Part shown: positions 24,699 through 33,575 of the stretch, in pieces | Position numbering within the stretch: the stretch's first letter is position 1 | Layout of the letters: each line of letters opens with the position of its first letter | From: CAVVEQ01 sp963802095 | Lineage (GTDB): Bacteria > Chloroflexota > Anaerolineae > Anaerolineales > Anaerolineaceae | Direction: 5' to 3' | Length of the DNA: 64,000 nt | NCBI GenBank assembly: GCA_963802095.1 | Contig: CAWDHI010000006.1 | Coordinates: 1 to 64,000, forward strand | Notes under the pieces: generated by a model | Seen by the model: the letters and a program-made list of their open reading frames with translations, nothing else | The model's database searches: none | What the model was told of the DNA's origin: nothing | Position numbers and translations under genes: made by a program

Positions 24699-26546
24699 TT
24701 ATTCCTTTTCGAATTGGATCGCGACCAATTTTCCGGTGAGCAACTGCAGCTCGCTGCCGTTGTTCACGATCTGGAAGGCATTAACCGTACCCAGGTTGGA
24801 AAGGAAATCCTGCTCGTCTTCCATGATCGCGGTGTCGCACATCATCATACCGGTCGTGATCCCCGTGATGGTCATGGAAAAACCATTCGTAGTGTAAGTG
24901 GCGGTGTAGGTGTTGCATCCGGCATTGCCTGTCAGTTTTCCGGAGGATTCAAACTCGGCGGTCTGCTCTGCGCCGGAGGTTGGCGGGCTGCCCTTGATGG
25001 ACTCAACCACCCAGGTGGGGCCAACCAGCCCCGCTGCCGGATTGGTGGTAGCGGTGGGCGGAGGCGGCTGCGTGGCGGTGGGTGGCACCACAACGGTGGC
25101 GGTGGGCGGCACGGCTACAGTGGCGGTGGGTTGGGCTGGTGCCGTTGGGGTTGCCTGCACCGGGGGTGTGGCTGTGGGAGGTACTTTTGTGGGCGGCACC
25201 GGTGTGGGTCCGATCACTTCGATCGCCACCCAAAGCCGCTGGCCAAACCCGAGATTCTGGCCATTGAAAATCTGCCAGTCGGCGTCATAGCGCCCCGGTG
25301 TGGAAGGCGCGACAAGGTCCACATAAATATCATAGAGCGATCCCGGGCTCACACTGCCCTGAATGGCAGTCGGCTGCCCGTTCATTTGCGCCCCGGAGAC
25401 AAACTTCACATAGTATTTCGAATCCCAGGTGCAGGTGCCGGTATTGCGAACCTGCCATCCTTTCCGGAAGGTTTGGTTAGAGTTCAGATCCGGGAACTCG
25501 GTCCCGTTATTATTGCCCAGGTTCAGGTCACGGACGAATTGCATGGCGTCCACGCAGCCAGCCGGCGCGGTCGGGGAAGGTCGCGGGGTTGCGGTAGGCG
25601 CAGCCGGAACTGTGGTTGGGGTGGGGATGGGGGTGGGTACAGGCATGGCATCCGCCGGATCGAGATTGAGATAGAGCTTTTGCAGGGCGGCGATCACTCC
25701 CTCGTTCTGAAGCTCTGTAAGCGCCTGGTTAATCTTTGCGGTGAGTTCATTCCCGTTTAAAAGGATGGCAATGGCCATGCGCTGCGGAGAAAGCCCCTGC
25801 CCGACCAGTACAACATCAAAAAATTGCGTGGCTGCAATTGTTGGCTGAAGGTCCCCCATCACAAGGTCCAGGCGGCCAAGGCTGAGGTCGTTGACCGCGT
25901 CCTTGGCTTGCGCGTAGACGAACATCTGGTTGGGGCTGATCAACCCAGTGTTCACCAGGTTGTTTTGCACCCAGGTTTGATAGACGGTGCCGCGCTCCAC
26001 GCCAACCCGCTGGTTGGCCATATCCTGGGGGGTTTTCACCGATGTGATCGGCGCGCCCTTCTGTGCCAGGATGCCATCCACACCAACATAGTAGATATTG
26101 GAAAAATTCACCGCGTTGGCCCGCTCGGGGGTGACGGAGATGGCGGCGATGGCTGAATCGATCTGACCCATCTGCAGCGCACCCTGCAGCCCGTCAAAGG
26201 CGAAATCCTGGATATTCACCTGCACGCCCAATTTCTTGCCGATCTCGTAGGCGAGGGCGATATCGAATCCATCCAGGTTGTGGTTTTCGGTGTAGTACTC
26301 AAAGGGAGGATACCCGGAGGAGGTTCCCACCATCCAGACCCCGGAATCTTTGACTGTCTGCCAGGAGGTATCGGCACTGGAAGGCGGGAGAGGCGTGGGC
26401 TGGGGGGTGAGATTCTGGCAGGCGCGGAAACCGACCACGACCAGGAGCAGGACGAGAAGAACCCCCAGGATGCTATAGAGCAGCACCCGGGATCTTTTCT
26501 TGGGTGGTTCAGGTGTGGCGGTTTGAGGAAGTGGAGAGGTGGTCAT
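24699..26546 (-). CDS. Solute-binding protein with four-tryptophan (NBR1) and META domains (array member 1)
   Basis: From the ATG at 26546 (ribosome site AAAGGAG) the 615-residue protein has four parts. An N-terminal membrane anchor (VLLYSILGVLLVLLLVVVGF) comes first. An SBP_bac_3 amino-acid-type binding domain follows (about residues 45-290: GVWMVGTSSGYPPFEYY, LDGFDIALAYEIGKKLGVQV, VTPERANAVNFSNIYYVG, RVGVERGTVYQTWV, ALQKLYLNLDP). After a TPTP linker comes a four-Trp domain (about 330-435: GWQVRNTGTCTWDSKYYVKF ... ADWQIFNGQNLGFGQRLWVA). Then a TPT linker and a META/HslJ domain (about 505-610: GCNTYTATYTTNGFS, ITTGMMMCDTAIMEDE). No ABC permease or ATPase is adjacent. A -10 box (TATAAT) on this strand is at 26591-26586. 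Confidence 0.85.
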   Translation of the reverse strand: MTTSPLPQTATPEPPKKRSRVLLYSILGVLLVLLLVVVGFRACQNLTPQPTPLPPSSADTSWQTVKDSGVWMVGTSSGYPPFEYYTENHNLDGFDIALAYEIGKKLGVQVNIQDFAFDGLQGALQMGQIDSAIAAISVTPERANAVNFSNIYYVGVDGILAQKGAPITSVKTPQDMANQRVGVERGTVYQTWVQNNLVNTGLISPNQMFVYAQAKDAVNDLSLGRLDLVMGDLQPTIAATQFFDVVLVGQGLSPQRMAIAILLNGNELTAKINQALTELQNEGVIAALQKLYLNLDPADAMPVPTPIPTPTTVPAAPTATPRPSPTAPAGCVDAMQFVRDLNLGNNNGTEFPDLNSNQTFRKGWQVRNTGTCTWDSKYYVKFVSGAQMNGQPTAIQGSVSPGSLYDIYVDLVAPSTPGRYDADWQIFNGQNLGFGQRLWVAIEVIGPTPVPPTKVPPTATPPVQATPTAPAQPTATVAVPPTATVVVPPTATQPPPPTATTNPAAGLVGPTWVVESIKGSPPTSGAEQTAEFESSGKLTGNAGCNTYTATYTTNGFSMTITGITTGMMMCDTAIMEDEQDFLSNLGTVNAFQIVNNGSELQLLTGKLVAIQFEKE

Positions 26547-26585
26547 AACGACTCCTTTCAAATACGGTTCTTGGACTTTTTAATG

Positions 26586-26591
26586 ATTATA
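26586..26591 (-). promoter_or_regulatory. -10 box of solute-binding gene 1
   Basis: TATAAT on the minus strand, about 40 nt before the start at 26546, giving a normal leader with an AAAGGAG ribosome site. An inverted pair CACTTTTT/AAAAAGTG lies upstream at 26600-26631. Confidence 0.5.
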
Positions 26592-26694
26592 CAATAACAC
26601 TTTTTGGGGGAATTTCGCTCAAAAAAAGTGGAATCTCCCATTGCAATCATTTGGTCTGTTTGATAATTAATACACGGCGATAACCATCAATGGC

Positions 26695-28167
26695 TCAGGG
26701 AGGGGTCGGTGTTGGGGTGGGGGTTTCCGTTGGCGTGGCAGTGGCGGTAGAAGTAGAGGTGGAAGTTGCTGTTGCGGTGGCTGTTCGGGTGGTTGTGACA
26801 GTGCGGGTGGGCGTGATGGTTCGGGTGGCTGTTGGGATGGCTTCGACCATCACATACAGCGGGTTTCCGAAGGGATAGTTATATGGATTGAATAATCGCC
26901 ATTCGCCTTTGTACTGACCGCTTGAGGAAGGCGCAACCAAATTTACGTATACATCATAGGTCTGACCAGGATAGACATATTTTTGAATCGCAACGGGTTG
27001 CCCGCCCATCTGGGTCCCCTTAACGAACTTGAGGTAATAATAGGCGTTCCAGGTGCAGCTGCCGGTATTCTTGATCCGCCATCCTTTGGAAAAACTTTGC
27101 CCTGTTGTCACATCCGCGTAGTATGTCATGCCGCCGTCGCTGTAGGTAAGATCCTTTACGTAGGCCATCGAATTGGAGCAACCGGTTGGACTAGGCATCG
27201 GAGGGTAGAGCGTAAAGGTGGGATATGGCGTGGTGGTGGCAAGCGATGGCGTGGGCGTATTGCCGGTCGGCTGGTTTCCATCGGAGCCGGGAACGAGGTA
27301 CACCTTTTGGAGTGCCGCGAGAACGCCCTCATTCTGCAGCTGGATCAGCGCGTCATTCACTTTCCCGGTGAGTTCGCCGGAGTCCTTCTTCAAGGCGATC
27401 GCCATCCGCTGCTGGTTTAATCCCTGTCCAACAAGGGTCACGCCAAATGATTTCGTGTAAGCGATTGCAGGTTGAAGGTCCATCAACACCAGGTCCAGCC
27501 GGCCAAGGCTGAGGTCGTTGACCGCGTCCTTCGATAGGGCGTAGACGAACATCTGGTCGGGGGTGATCAAGCCGGTATCCACCAGGTTGACCTGTACCCA
27601 GGTTTGAAAAACCGTGTTCATCTCCACGCCGATCCGCTGACCAGCCATATCCTGTGCGGAGGTCACCGAGGTGATTGGGGAGCCTGTTCGAGCCAGGATG
27701 CCATCGACACTTGAAAAATATACATTGGAGAACGCCACCTGCTGTTCGCGTTCCGTGGTGACGGAAATGGCGGCGATGGCAAGGTCTACCTGGCGGGATT
27801 GCAGCGCTGCAAAAAGGCTGTCGAAGGGAATATCCTGGATGTTCACCTGTACACCCAGCTTCTTGCCCAGTTCATACGCGAGTGCGATATCGTAGCCATC
27901 CAGGTTGGCGGTCCCGGAATAATCCTCGAAGGGCGAGTAGCCAGAGGAGGTGCCCACAAGCATCACGCCGGATTGCTGCAGGACGCTCCAGGAATCATCA
28001 GCTGGCGTTTGGGTGGGGGGAGAACCCCAAATATCCCAGACCAAGCGTGCACCCAGCACCCCAGCAAGGAGCAGGGCTGCCAGACCGCAAACACCGAGCA
28101 AAATGTAAAGCAGTACCGGCGTTTTCTTGTTCGTCTCACCAGGAAGTTGCTCAGGCGTGTTAGACAT
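26695..28167 (-). CDS. Solute-binding protein with four-tryptophan domain (array member 2)
   Basis: The ATG at 28167 follows GAGGAAA; a TTG 24 nt upstream is less likely. The 490-residue protein has a membrane anchor (VLLYILLGVCGLAALLLAGV), an SBP_bac_3 domain (GVMLVGTSSGYSPFEDYSG, LDGYDIALAYELGKKLGVQV, VTTEREQQVAFSNVYFSS, RIGVEMNTVFQTWVQ), a linker, and a four-Trp domain (GWRIKNTGSCTWNAYYYLKF ... KGEWRLFNPYNYPFGNPLYV). In the last motif the fourth Trp is replaced by Tyr (PLYVMVEA). Unlike its two paralogues it has no META domain; it ends in a long TRT/TAT/TPT repeat tail. This loss or replacement suggests functional divergence within the array. Confidence 0.85.
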   Translation of the reverse strand: MSNTPEQLPGETNKKTPVLLYILLGVCGLAALLLAGVLGARLVWDIWGSPPTQTPADDSWSVLQQSGVMLVGTSSGYSPFEDYSGTANLDGYDIALAYELGKKLGVQVNIQDIPFDSLFAALQSRQVDLAIAAISVTTEREQQVAFSNVYFSSVDGILARTGSPITSVTSAQDMAGQRIGVEMNTVFQTWVQVNLVDTGLITPDQMFVYALSKDAVNDLSLGRLDLVLMDLQPAIAYTKSFGVTLVGQGLNQQRMAIALKKDSGELTGKVNDALIQLQNEGVLAALQKVYLVPGSDGNQPTGNTPTPSLATTTPYPTFTLYPPMPSPTGCSNSMAYVKDLTYSDGGMTYYADVTTGQSFSKGWRIKNTGSCTWNAYYYLKFVKGTQMGGQPVAIQKYVYPGQTYDVYVNLVAPSSSGQYKGEWRLFNPYNYPFGNPLYVMVEAIPTATRTITPTRTVTTTRTATATATSTSTSTATATPTETPTPTPTPP

Positions 28168-28295
28168 CGGATTTCCTCGGTTTTTTCCCAAACATAAATA
28201 TTATTGGGATGGGTGCTTCTATAAAAAGATCAACTTTTTAATATTCTACTTTGATTTTCATCCTTTTTCACGGGTATTTGGAATACGTCAAGAAA

Positions 28296-28330
28296 TCAAA
28301 AACGATGGCAGCCAGATAGCCGCCATCGTT
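28296..28330 (-). terminator. Terminator of solute-binding gene 3
   Basis: On the minus strand AACGATGGCGGC pairs with GCTGCCATCGTT across a 6-nt loop, then TTTTTGATTTCTT. Confidence 0.8.
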
Positions 28331-28359
28331 ATCGGATTATTTTCTACCCGCTCAAAAAG

Positions 28360-30063
28360 TTATCTGGCTTGAAACTCCAGAACTTTTGTGCTGCCGCGGA
28401 AGAGCTGCAGGCTGCTTCCCGGGCTCACAGTGAACCGATCCACCTGTTGCAGCAGGGAAAAGTATTTGCTTTCGTCCTGGCTGACAGCCTCATCGCACAG
28501 GGCTTTTCCGGAGGAGAGGCCGGAGATGGAGATCATTGTGCCCTGGACAATATAGGAAGCAGAATAGGGATTACATCCTCCGTTCCCCTGCATGCTCCAG
28601 TCGGCCTGGAAATTGGCATCCATCGTTGCGCCAGAAGCGATGGGGCTGCCTTCCATTGAAGTGAGCACCCACCTCGTACCCATCAACCCCGTGGCGGGGT
28701 GTGAAGTGGCTGTCGGGGGAGCGGCCGTGGGGGGCACGGCAGTCGGCGCCGGCGGGGTGGCTGTGGGCGGAGCCTGGGTGGGTGGCACGCTTGTTGGTCC
28801 TACCACCTCGACCATCACCCAAACTCGCTGCCCGAAGGCGAGATTGTTGCCATTGAACATCTGCCAGATTCCCTGGTACTGCCCGGGTTGTGATGGGGCG
28901 ACGAGGTCAACCCACATATCAAAGTTCTGTCCGGGAGCCACATTGCCCTGCACGGCAGTATTCTGTCCATTCATCTGGGTCCCCGATACAAATCTCAGGG
29001 AATAGGTTGAATTCCAGGTACAGGTACCGGAATTCTGGATACGCCAGCCCTTGCGGAATCTCTGGTTGGGGTTCACATCCGGGTAGAAGGTTCCATTGCC
29101 ATCACTAAAGGAGAGATCGGAGATGAACCGCATACCATCCACGCAGCCGACCGGGGTTGGGACGAATGTGGGCGTGGGCGCGGATGGAGCCAGGGTTGGA
29201 ACTGGGGTGGGGACAGGCTGTGTATCCGCCGGATCGAGGTTCAGGTATTCCTTCTGCAGCTCAGCGATCACGCCTTCATTCTGCAGCTGGATCAAGGCGT
29301 CATTTATCTGCCTGGTTAGTTCATTCGCGTTCAATTTCATTGCGATCGCGAAGCGCTGCTGGTTGAGTCCCTGCCCCACCAGGACGACATCAAAATTCTG
29401 GGTGGCAACGGTGGAGGGGCGCAGGTCCGCCATCACCAGGTCCAGCCGGCCGAGGCTCAGGTCGTTGACCGCATGCTTGGCCTGCTCGTAGACGAACATC
29501 TGGTTGGGCTGGATCAGACCGGTGTTCACCAGGTTGGTCTGAACCCAGGTCTCATACACTGTGCCTCTTTCCACCCCAACCCGCTTGTTGGCCATATCCG
29601 CAGGGGTTTTCACCGAAGTGATCGGCGATCCCTTCTGCGCAAGGATGCCATCCGAGCCAACCAGGTAGATATTCGAGAAGTTCACCTGGGTCGCGCGTTC
29701 GGGGGTATCGGAGATCGCGGCGATGGCGGCATCGATCTGGTTGACGCTAAGGGCAGCGCCGAGGCCATCGAAGGCGAAATCACTGATACTCGCCCGTACG
29801 CCCAGCTTGTTCGCCACGGTGTTGATCAGGGCAATATCAAAGCCGTCCAGTGCATATTTTCGTTGTAATACGCATAGGGGGGGTACCCGGAGGAGGTGCC
29901 CACCAGCAGGACACCCGAGCGCTCCACCTTGGACCAGGAAGTGTCTCCCTGCGGTGCTTCCTCGACGGGCGGGGTAGCTCTGGCAGCCGAGCATGGTCAG
30001 AACAACGAGAAGCCCAATCAACGAGAACCCAATTGATACTAATTTTTTCTTTGAAGATCCCAT
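28360..30063 (-). CDS. Solute-binding protein with four-tryptophan and META domains (array member 3), two compensating frameshifts
   Basis: From the ATG at 30063 (AAAGGAGAA upstream) the product is about 567 residues: membrane/lipoprotein signal (LVSIGFSLIGLLVVLTMLGC), SBP_bac_3 domain, four-Trp domain (GWRIQNSGTCTWNSTYSLRF ... QGIWQMFNGNNLAFGQRVWV) and META domain (GCNPYSASYIVQGTMISI, GKALCDEAV). Between about 29980 and 29857 the annotated frame gives nonsense (RRGSTAGRHFLVQGG), whereas another frame reads APQGDTSWSKVERSGVLLVG and TSSGYPPYAYYNEN, matching the paralogues. So one base is lost near a CCCC run and another near an AAAA run, and the two shifts cancel. All else is intact. Lipid anchoring at Cys of MLGC is likely. 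Confidence 0.85.
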   Translation of the reverse strand: MGSSKKKLVSIGFSLIGLLVVLTMLGCQSYPARRGSTAGRHFLVQGGALGCPAGGHLLRVPPLCVLQRKYALDGFDIALINTVANKLGVRASISDFAFDGLGAALSVNQIDAAIAAISDTPERATQVNFSNIYLVGSDGILAQKGSPITSVKTPADMANKRVGVERGTVYETWVQTNLVNTGLIQPNQMFVYEQAKHAVNDLSLGRLDLVMADLRPSTVATQNFDVVLVGQGLNQQRFAIAMKLNANELTRQINDALIQLQNEGVIAELQKEYLNLDPADTQPVPTPVPTLAPSAPTPTFVPTPVGCVDGMRFISDLSFSDGNGTFYPDVNPNQRFRKGWRIQNSGTCTWNSTYSLRFVSGTQMNGQNTAVQGNVAPGQNFDMWVDLVAPSQPGQYQGIWQMFNGNNLAFGQRVWVMVEVVGPTSVPPTQAPPTATPPAPTAVPPTAAPPTATSHPATGLMGTRWVLTSMEGSPIASGATMDANFQADWSMQGNGGCNPYSASYIVQGTMISISGLSSGKALCDEAVSQDESKYFSLLQQVDRFTVSPGSSLQLFRGSTKVLEFQAR

Positions 30064-30124
30064 TTTTAACATTTCTCCTTTCCCAATCATCGCTTTATTT
30101 CGACTTATTCTATCTAATATGTTG

Positions 30125-30130
30125 ATTATA
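30125..30130 (-). promoter_or_regulatory. -10 box of solute-binding gene 3
   Basis: TATAAT on the minus strand, about 62 nt upstream of the ATG at 30063, immediately after the terminator of the kinase gene. The array member therefore has its own promoter. Confidence 0.55.
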
Positions 30131-30159
30131 ACAAAAATTGGATGCATCTTCCAGCATCC
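30131..30159 (-). terminator. Terminator of two-component operon
   Basis: On the minus strand GGATGC, 8-nt loop, GCATCC, then AATTTTTG, 24 nt after the kinase stop codon. Confidence 0.8.
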
Positions 30160-30182
30160 AATTGTTAATGATAATGAGAGGG

Positions 30183-31613
30183 TTATTTGCGCGGTTTTTG
30201 GTTTTTTTCGCGAGATTTGGGTTCCGGGGTGGTTATTTCGGATAGGTTTTCGAGCGATGGAAGTGGCAGGACAACCGTGAAGGTGCTGCCCCTGCCGAGC
30301 GTGGACTCCACCTGGATGGAGCCGCCGTGATTGCGGACGATCCAGAAAGCGATGGAAAGCCCCAGCCCAAAGCTATCCTCTTTTCCGCGTTTCCGCGAGG
30401 TATCAGACCGGTAGAAGCGTTCGAAGATGTGGGGCAGGTCCTCGGGTTTGATCCCGGGGCCGGTGTCGCTGAAGGAGATCAGCGCAGTCTGCCCGTTTAT
30501 GCGCAAATCTAGATTCACTTCCCCACCCGCGGGTGTATATTGGATGGCATTGCCGCCCAGGTTGAGGAAAACCTGCTTCAAGCGGTCGCGGTCGCCGATA
30601 ACCTCCACCTGGTCGATCTCGTGAATATGAACTTGAAGGCGGTCTCCAGCCAATGTGCGCATTTGTTGGAAGACCTCCAGTAGGAGCTTATCCAGCTGCA
30701 GCGGCTTCATGTCCAGCGGAAGGCGGCGGGATTCGGCCTGTGCGAGCAGGAGCAGATCACCCACAAGGCGGGTGAGGCGGTCCACTTCCTGGTCGATGGA
30801 GGTGAGCGATTCCAGGTCCACCTTGCGCAGCTTACGCATGAGCGAGACGTTACCCTTTATGACCGTCAGGGGGGTGCGTAATTCGTGGCTGACATCGGCA
30901 ACAAAGCGCTGCTGGGAACCGAATAATTTTTCCAACCTAGTAAGTGTGTCGTTGAAGGCACGGATCACCTGGCCGATCTCATCCTCCGGGTCGCCCTTGA
31001 GCGGGATGCGGCGGGAGAGATCGTCGGCCTGGGTGATGCGCGTGGCGACCTCGGTCACATCCTGAAGCGGGGCCAGCGCCCTGCCGGTCACGAACCAGCT
31101 GGCCAGCCCGGTGAGCAGCATGGTAACAAAGGTGAGCGTAATCAGGATGAAAGAAAGCGAGCTGCGGGTAAGATCCAGCAGGGTCATGTTGACCGCCACC
31201 TGTAAGGAGGCGTTTGGACCCAGGATGGAGCGGATGGGAACATTGATGACCCGAAGCGGTACCCCGTTGATGACCGTGGTGTGATAGACAACGCTGCTCA
31301 CCGGCAGAGAGTTCGAATCAAGTGGAATCAACAGTGATGCCGGTTTGCTGATCTGGAGCTTGTTGCTTGAATCCCAGACCTGGAAGAAGAAATTCTCTCC
31401 TTCCGCCACGGAAGGAACGGAGGAGAGCGCGAAATTTCCATTGGGGTCCACCCGCAGGCTGCTGATCAGTTCCCGCGAGGCTGCCTGCAAGGAAGCATCA
31501 ACCTGGCGCATCAGGTTGATGCTTACCAGGCTATAGACAAGGGTTCCAAAAATGAGAAGGATTACACCCAGCAGCGAGGAATAGAGCAGGGTGAGCCGCA
31601 GGCGGAGAGACAT
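30183..31613 (-). CDS. Sensor histidine kinase (HAMP-HisKA-HATPase), BaeS/MprB-like
   Basis: The 476-residue kinase has two membrane helices (about residues 8-32 and 153-176) flanking a sensor domain of about 120 residues outside the membrane. A HAMP domain (RALAPLQDVTEVATRI) follows. HisKA has H243 in ADVSHELRTPLTVIKGNVSL. HATPase_c has N-box LGGNAIQYTP, G1 DTGPGIKPEDLPHIFERFYR, G2 FGLGLSIAFWIVRNHGG and GRGSTFTVVLP. The start overlaps the response regulator stop as TGATG, so the pair is translationally coupled. The ligand is unknown; the neighbouring solute-binding proteins could present one, but this is inference. Confidence 0.93.
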   Translation of the reverse strand: MSLRLRLTLLYSSLLGVILLIFGTLVYSLVSINLMRQVDASLQAASRELISSLRVDPNGNFALSSVPSVAEGENFFFQVWDSSNKLQISKPASLLIPLDSNSLPVSSVVYHTTVINGVPLRVINVPIRSILGPNASLQVAVNMTLLDLTRSSLSFILITLTFVTMLLTGLASWFVTGRALAPLQDVTEVATRITQADDLSRRIPLKGDPEDEIGQVIRAFNDTLTRLEKLFGSQQRFVADVSHELRTPLTVIKGNVSLMRKLRKVDLESLTSIDQEVDRLTRLVGDLLLLAQAESRRLPLDMKPLQLDKLLLEVFQQMRTLAGDRLQVHIHEIDQVEVIGDRDRLKQVFLNLGGNAIQYTPAGGEVNLDLRINGQTALISFSDTGPGIKPEDLPHIFERFYRSDTSRKRGKEDSFGLGLSIAFWIVRNHGGSIQVESTLGRGSTFTVVLPLPSLENLSEITTPEPKSREKNQKPRK

Positions 31614-32290
31614 CAGATCTCTTCGCGCAGGGCGTATCCAACTCCACGGGCGGTATGGATCAGGCGGGGTTCGCCTTTTTCCTCAAGCTTCTGGCGCAGG
31701 TAGCGGATATAAACATCCAGGACGTTGCTCTCGCCGCCAAAGTCGTATCCCCAGATGCGGTCGAAGATCAACTCGCGAGTGAGCACCTGGTTCGGATGGC
31801 GCATGAAAAGTTCCAGCAAATCGAACTCGGTGGCAGTGAGTTGGATGGTTCTCCCGCTCCGGTTGGCAAGGCGGGTGGAGGTATCCAGGGTGAGATCGGT
31901 AAAAGTGAGCACGCTGGCCCGGTCAGATTGGGTGCGGCGAAGTAAGGCGCGCACACGGGCAAGAACTTCTTCCAATTCGAAGGGTTTGACCATGTAGTCA
32001 TCCGCCCCAGCATCCAGCCCGAGCACCCTATCCTGGATAGCGTCCTTGGCGGTGAGCATCAGGATGGGGAGATTGGAATCGGTGCGCAATTGCTTGCAGA
32101 CTTCTACGCCATCCATCCCGGGCAGCATCAGATCCAAAATGACCAAATCCGGGTGGTTCTGCTTGGCTAGTTTCAAGCCTTTCTCACCATCCAGGGCAGA
32201 TTCGACCTTATATCCTTCGTACATGAGTCCACGTTGAAGGACCTTCACGATGGATTCATTATCTTCAATTATCAAGATGAGCTCGTTCAT
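31613..32290 (-). CDS. OmpR/PhoB-family response regulator
   Basis: The ATG at 32290 follows a strong GGGAGGGG ribosome site. The 225-residue product has a receiver domain with the acidic pocket (IIEDNE, D10), phosphoacceptor Asp53 (LVILDLMLPGMDG) and Lys in MLTAKD. A winged-helix DNA-binding domain follows: IQLTATEFDLLELFMRHPNQ, then VLTRELIFDRIWGYDF, then NVLDVYIRYLRQKLEE and RGVGYALREE. It heads an operon with the kinase and probably controls genes of the local cell-envelope or transport set. Confidence 0.95.
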   Translation of the reverse strand: MNELILIIEDNESIVKVLQRGLMYEGYKVESALDGEKGLKLAKQNHPDLVILDLMLPGMDGVEVCKQLRTDSNLPILMLTAKDAIQDRVLGLDAGADDYMVKPFELEEVLARVRALLRRTQSDRASVLTFTDLTLDTSTRLANRSGRTIQLTATEFDLLELFMRHPNQVLTRELIFDRIWGYDFGGESNVLDVYIRYLRQKLEEKGEPRLIHTARGVGYALREEI

Positions 32291-32395
32291 AAGCCCCTCC
32301 CTTTTTGTGATTATATACCACAATTTTTAATCTTAGACTGCCGAACTATAAAAGTTATGTTAGAAAGGTTATACACCCCACACCAGGGATTGGGC

Positions 32396-32401
32396 TATAA
32401 T
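32396..32401 (+). promoter_or_regulatory. -10 box of RNase D gene, leaderless
   Basis: TATAAT ends 7 nt before the ATG at 32409 with no Shine-Dalgarno sequence in between. Confidence 0.65.
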
Positions 32402-32408
32402 CCCAGCC

Positions 32409-33575
32409 ATGATGCAAGCCGTCCAGGTCAAACCGAAGGAAGGTCTACAACCGCAATGGATTTCAGACCAGGCAGGGCTGCACCGGCTTTGCGCGGACCT
32501 GCGCGAATGCCGGCGGGTCGCCATGGATACCGAGTCGAACAGCCTGTTCGCTTACCGGGAAAGAGTATGCCTGGTGCAAATTTCCTCCAGCCGGGAGGAT
32601 TTTTTAATCGACCCACTCGAGCTGGATGATCTTGGCTGCCTGGCGCCAGTAATGGCCGATCCGGCTGTGGAAAAGATATTTCACGCGGCGGAGTACGACA
32701 TCATCTGCCTCAAGCGCGATTACGGGATGGCGTTTAAAACAATATTCGATACGATGCAGGCAGCCCGTATCCTGGGGGTGCGGGAGGTCGGCCTCGGTGC
32801 TATCCTGGAGGCGGAATTTGGGGTTCAGCAGGATAAGCGCAATCAGCGCGCCAACTGGGGTCAGCGCCCCCTTCCCATCCAGATGCTGGATTATGCCTGC
32901 CAGGATACCCGTTACCTGATCCCGCTGCGTGACAGCCTGGCGGAGAGGCTGAATGATCGCGGGCTGATGGGATTGGCCATGGAGGATTTTGCGCGGTTAT
33001 GCAAGGTAAAAGCCGCAGCATTCGAGGAGCGCGAACCGTGCTGGCGCATCCCTGGAAGCCAGGCGATGGATGGACGAGAACGGGCGATATTGGGGGAACT
33101 TTGTGGAATGAGGGAAGCGCTCGCCAGCACCTCAAACCGGCCACCATTTAAGATCTTGCCCAACGAGTGTCTCATTGCGCTGGCAAAGACGAAACCAAAA
33201 GTGAAAGATGACCTGGAGGGTATTCCCGGATTGAGTCCCAGGCTGATTGACCGCTACAGCCGGGAGATCCTCGCTGCGGTGGAAAAAGGTCGAGCTGCAG
33301 CCCCCATCCCCAAACCGCTACGCTCCCCGCGGCCGGATCAAGCTTTCATCGACCGCCTAGACCGTCTAAAAACATGGCGTCGGGACGTGGGAAAAAAGAT
33401 GGAGGTGGAGTCTGACATCATTCTTCCCAGGGATATCCTCGAAGCGGTCGTTGCCAGGGATCCAAAGGATATTTCCGATCTGAAGAAGGTTATGGTCGAT
33501 GTGCCGTGGCGATTGGAGCATTACGGCGGAGAAATCCTTTCGGCCTCGCTTGGCAACAAGGAGAAAAATTCATGA
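32409..33575 (+). CDS. rnd: Ribonuclease D
   Basis: The 388-residue protein is a DEDDy 3'-5' exoribonuclease acting in tRNA 3'-end maturation. Exo I is VAMDTESNS (Asp40, Glu42). Exo II contains FHAAEYDIICLKRDYG. Exo III is LDYACQDTRYLIPL with the Tyr four residues before the Asp (DEDDy type). One HRDC domain follows (about residues 218-300: AILGELCGMREALASTSNRP, FKILPNECLIALAK) and a less conserved C-terminal part. The usual length is about 370-400 residues. Its stop overlaps the ATG of the beta-CASP gene (ATGA), pointing to a coupled RNA-processing operon. Confidence 0.92.
   Translation: MMQAVQVKPKEGLQPQWISDQAGLHRLCADLRECRRVAMDTESNSLFAYRERVCLVQISSSREDFLIDPLELDDLGCLAPVMADPAVEKIFHAAEYDIICLKRDYGMAFKTIFDTMQAARILGVREVGLGAILEAEFGVQQDKRNQRANWGQRPLPIQMLDYACQDTRYLIPLRDSLAERLNDRGLMGLAMEDFARLCKVKAAAFEEREPCWRIPGSQAMDGRERAILGELCGMREALASTSNRPPFKILPNECLIALAKTKPKVKDDLEGIPGLSPRLIDRYSREILAAVEKGRAAAPIPKPLRSPRPDQAFIDRLDRLKTWRRDVGKKMEVESDIILPRDILEAVVARDPKDISDLKKVMVDVPWRLEHYGGEILSASLGNKEKNS

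Noticed and set aside
24507..25760. Open plus frame of 417 codons opposite the first solute-binding gene
   Set aside because: Gly/Arg/His-rich antisense of the Thr/Pro linkers; no domain, and the minus strand gene is secure.
26590..26640. CACTTTTT/AAAAAGTG inverted pair upstream of solute-binding gene 1 as terminator
   Set aside because: Stem is A/T only with a long loop; more likely chance in an AT-rich promoter region.
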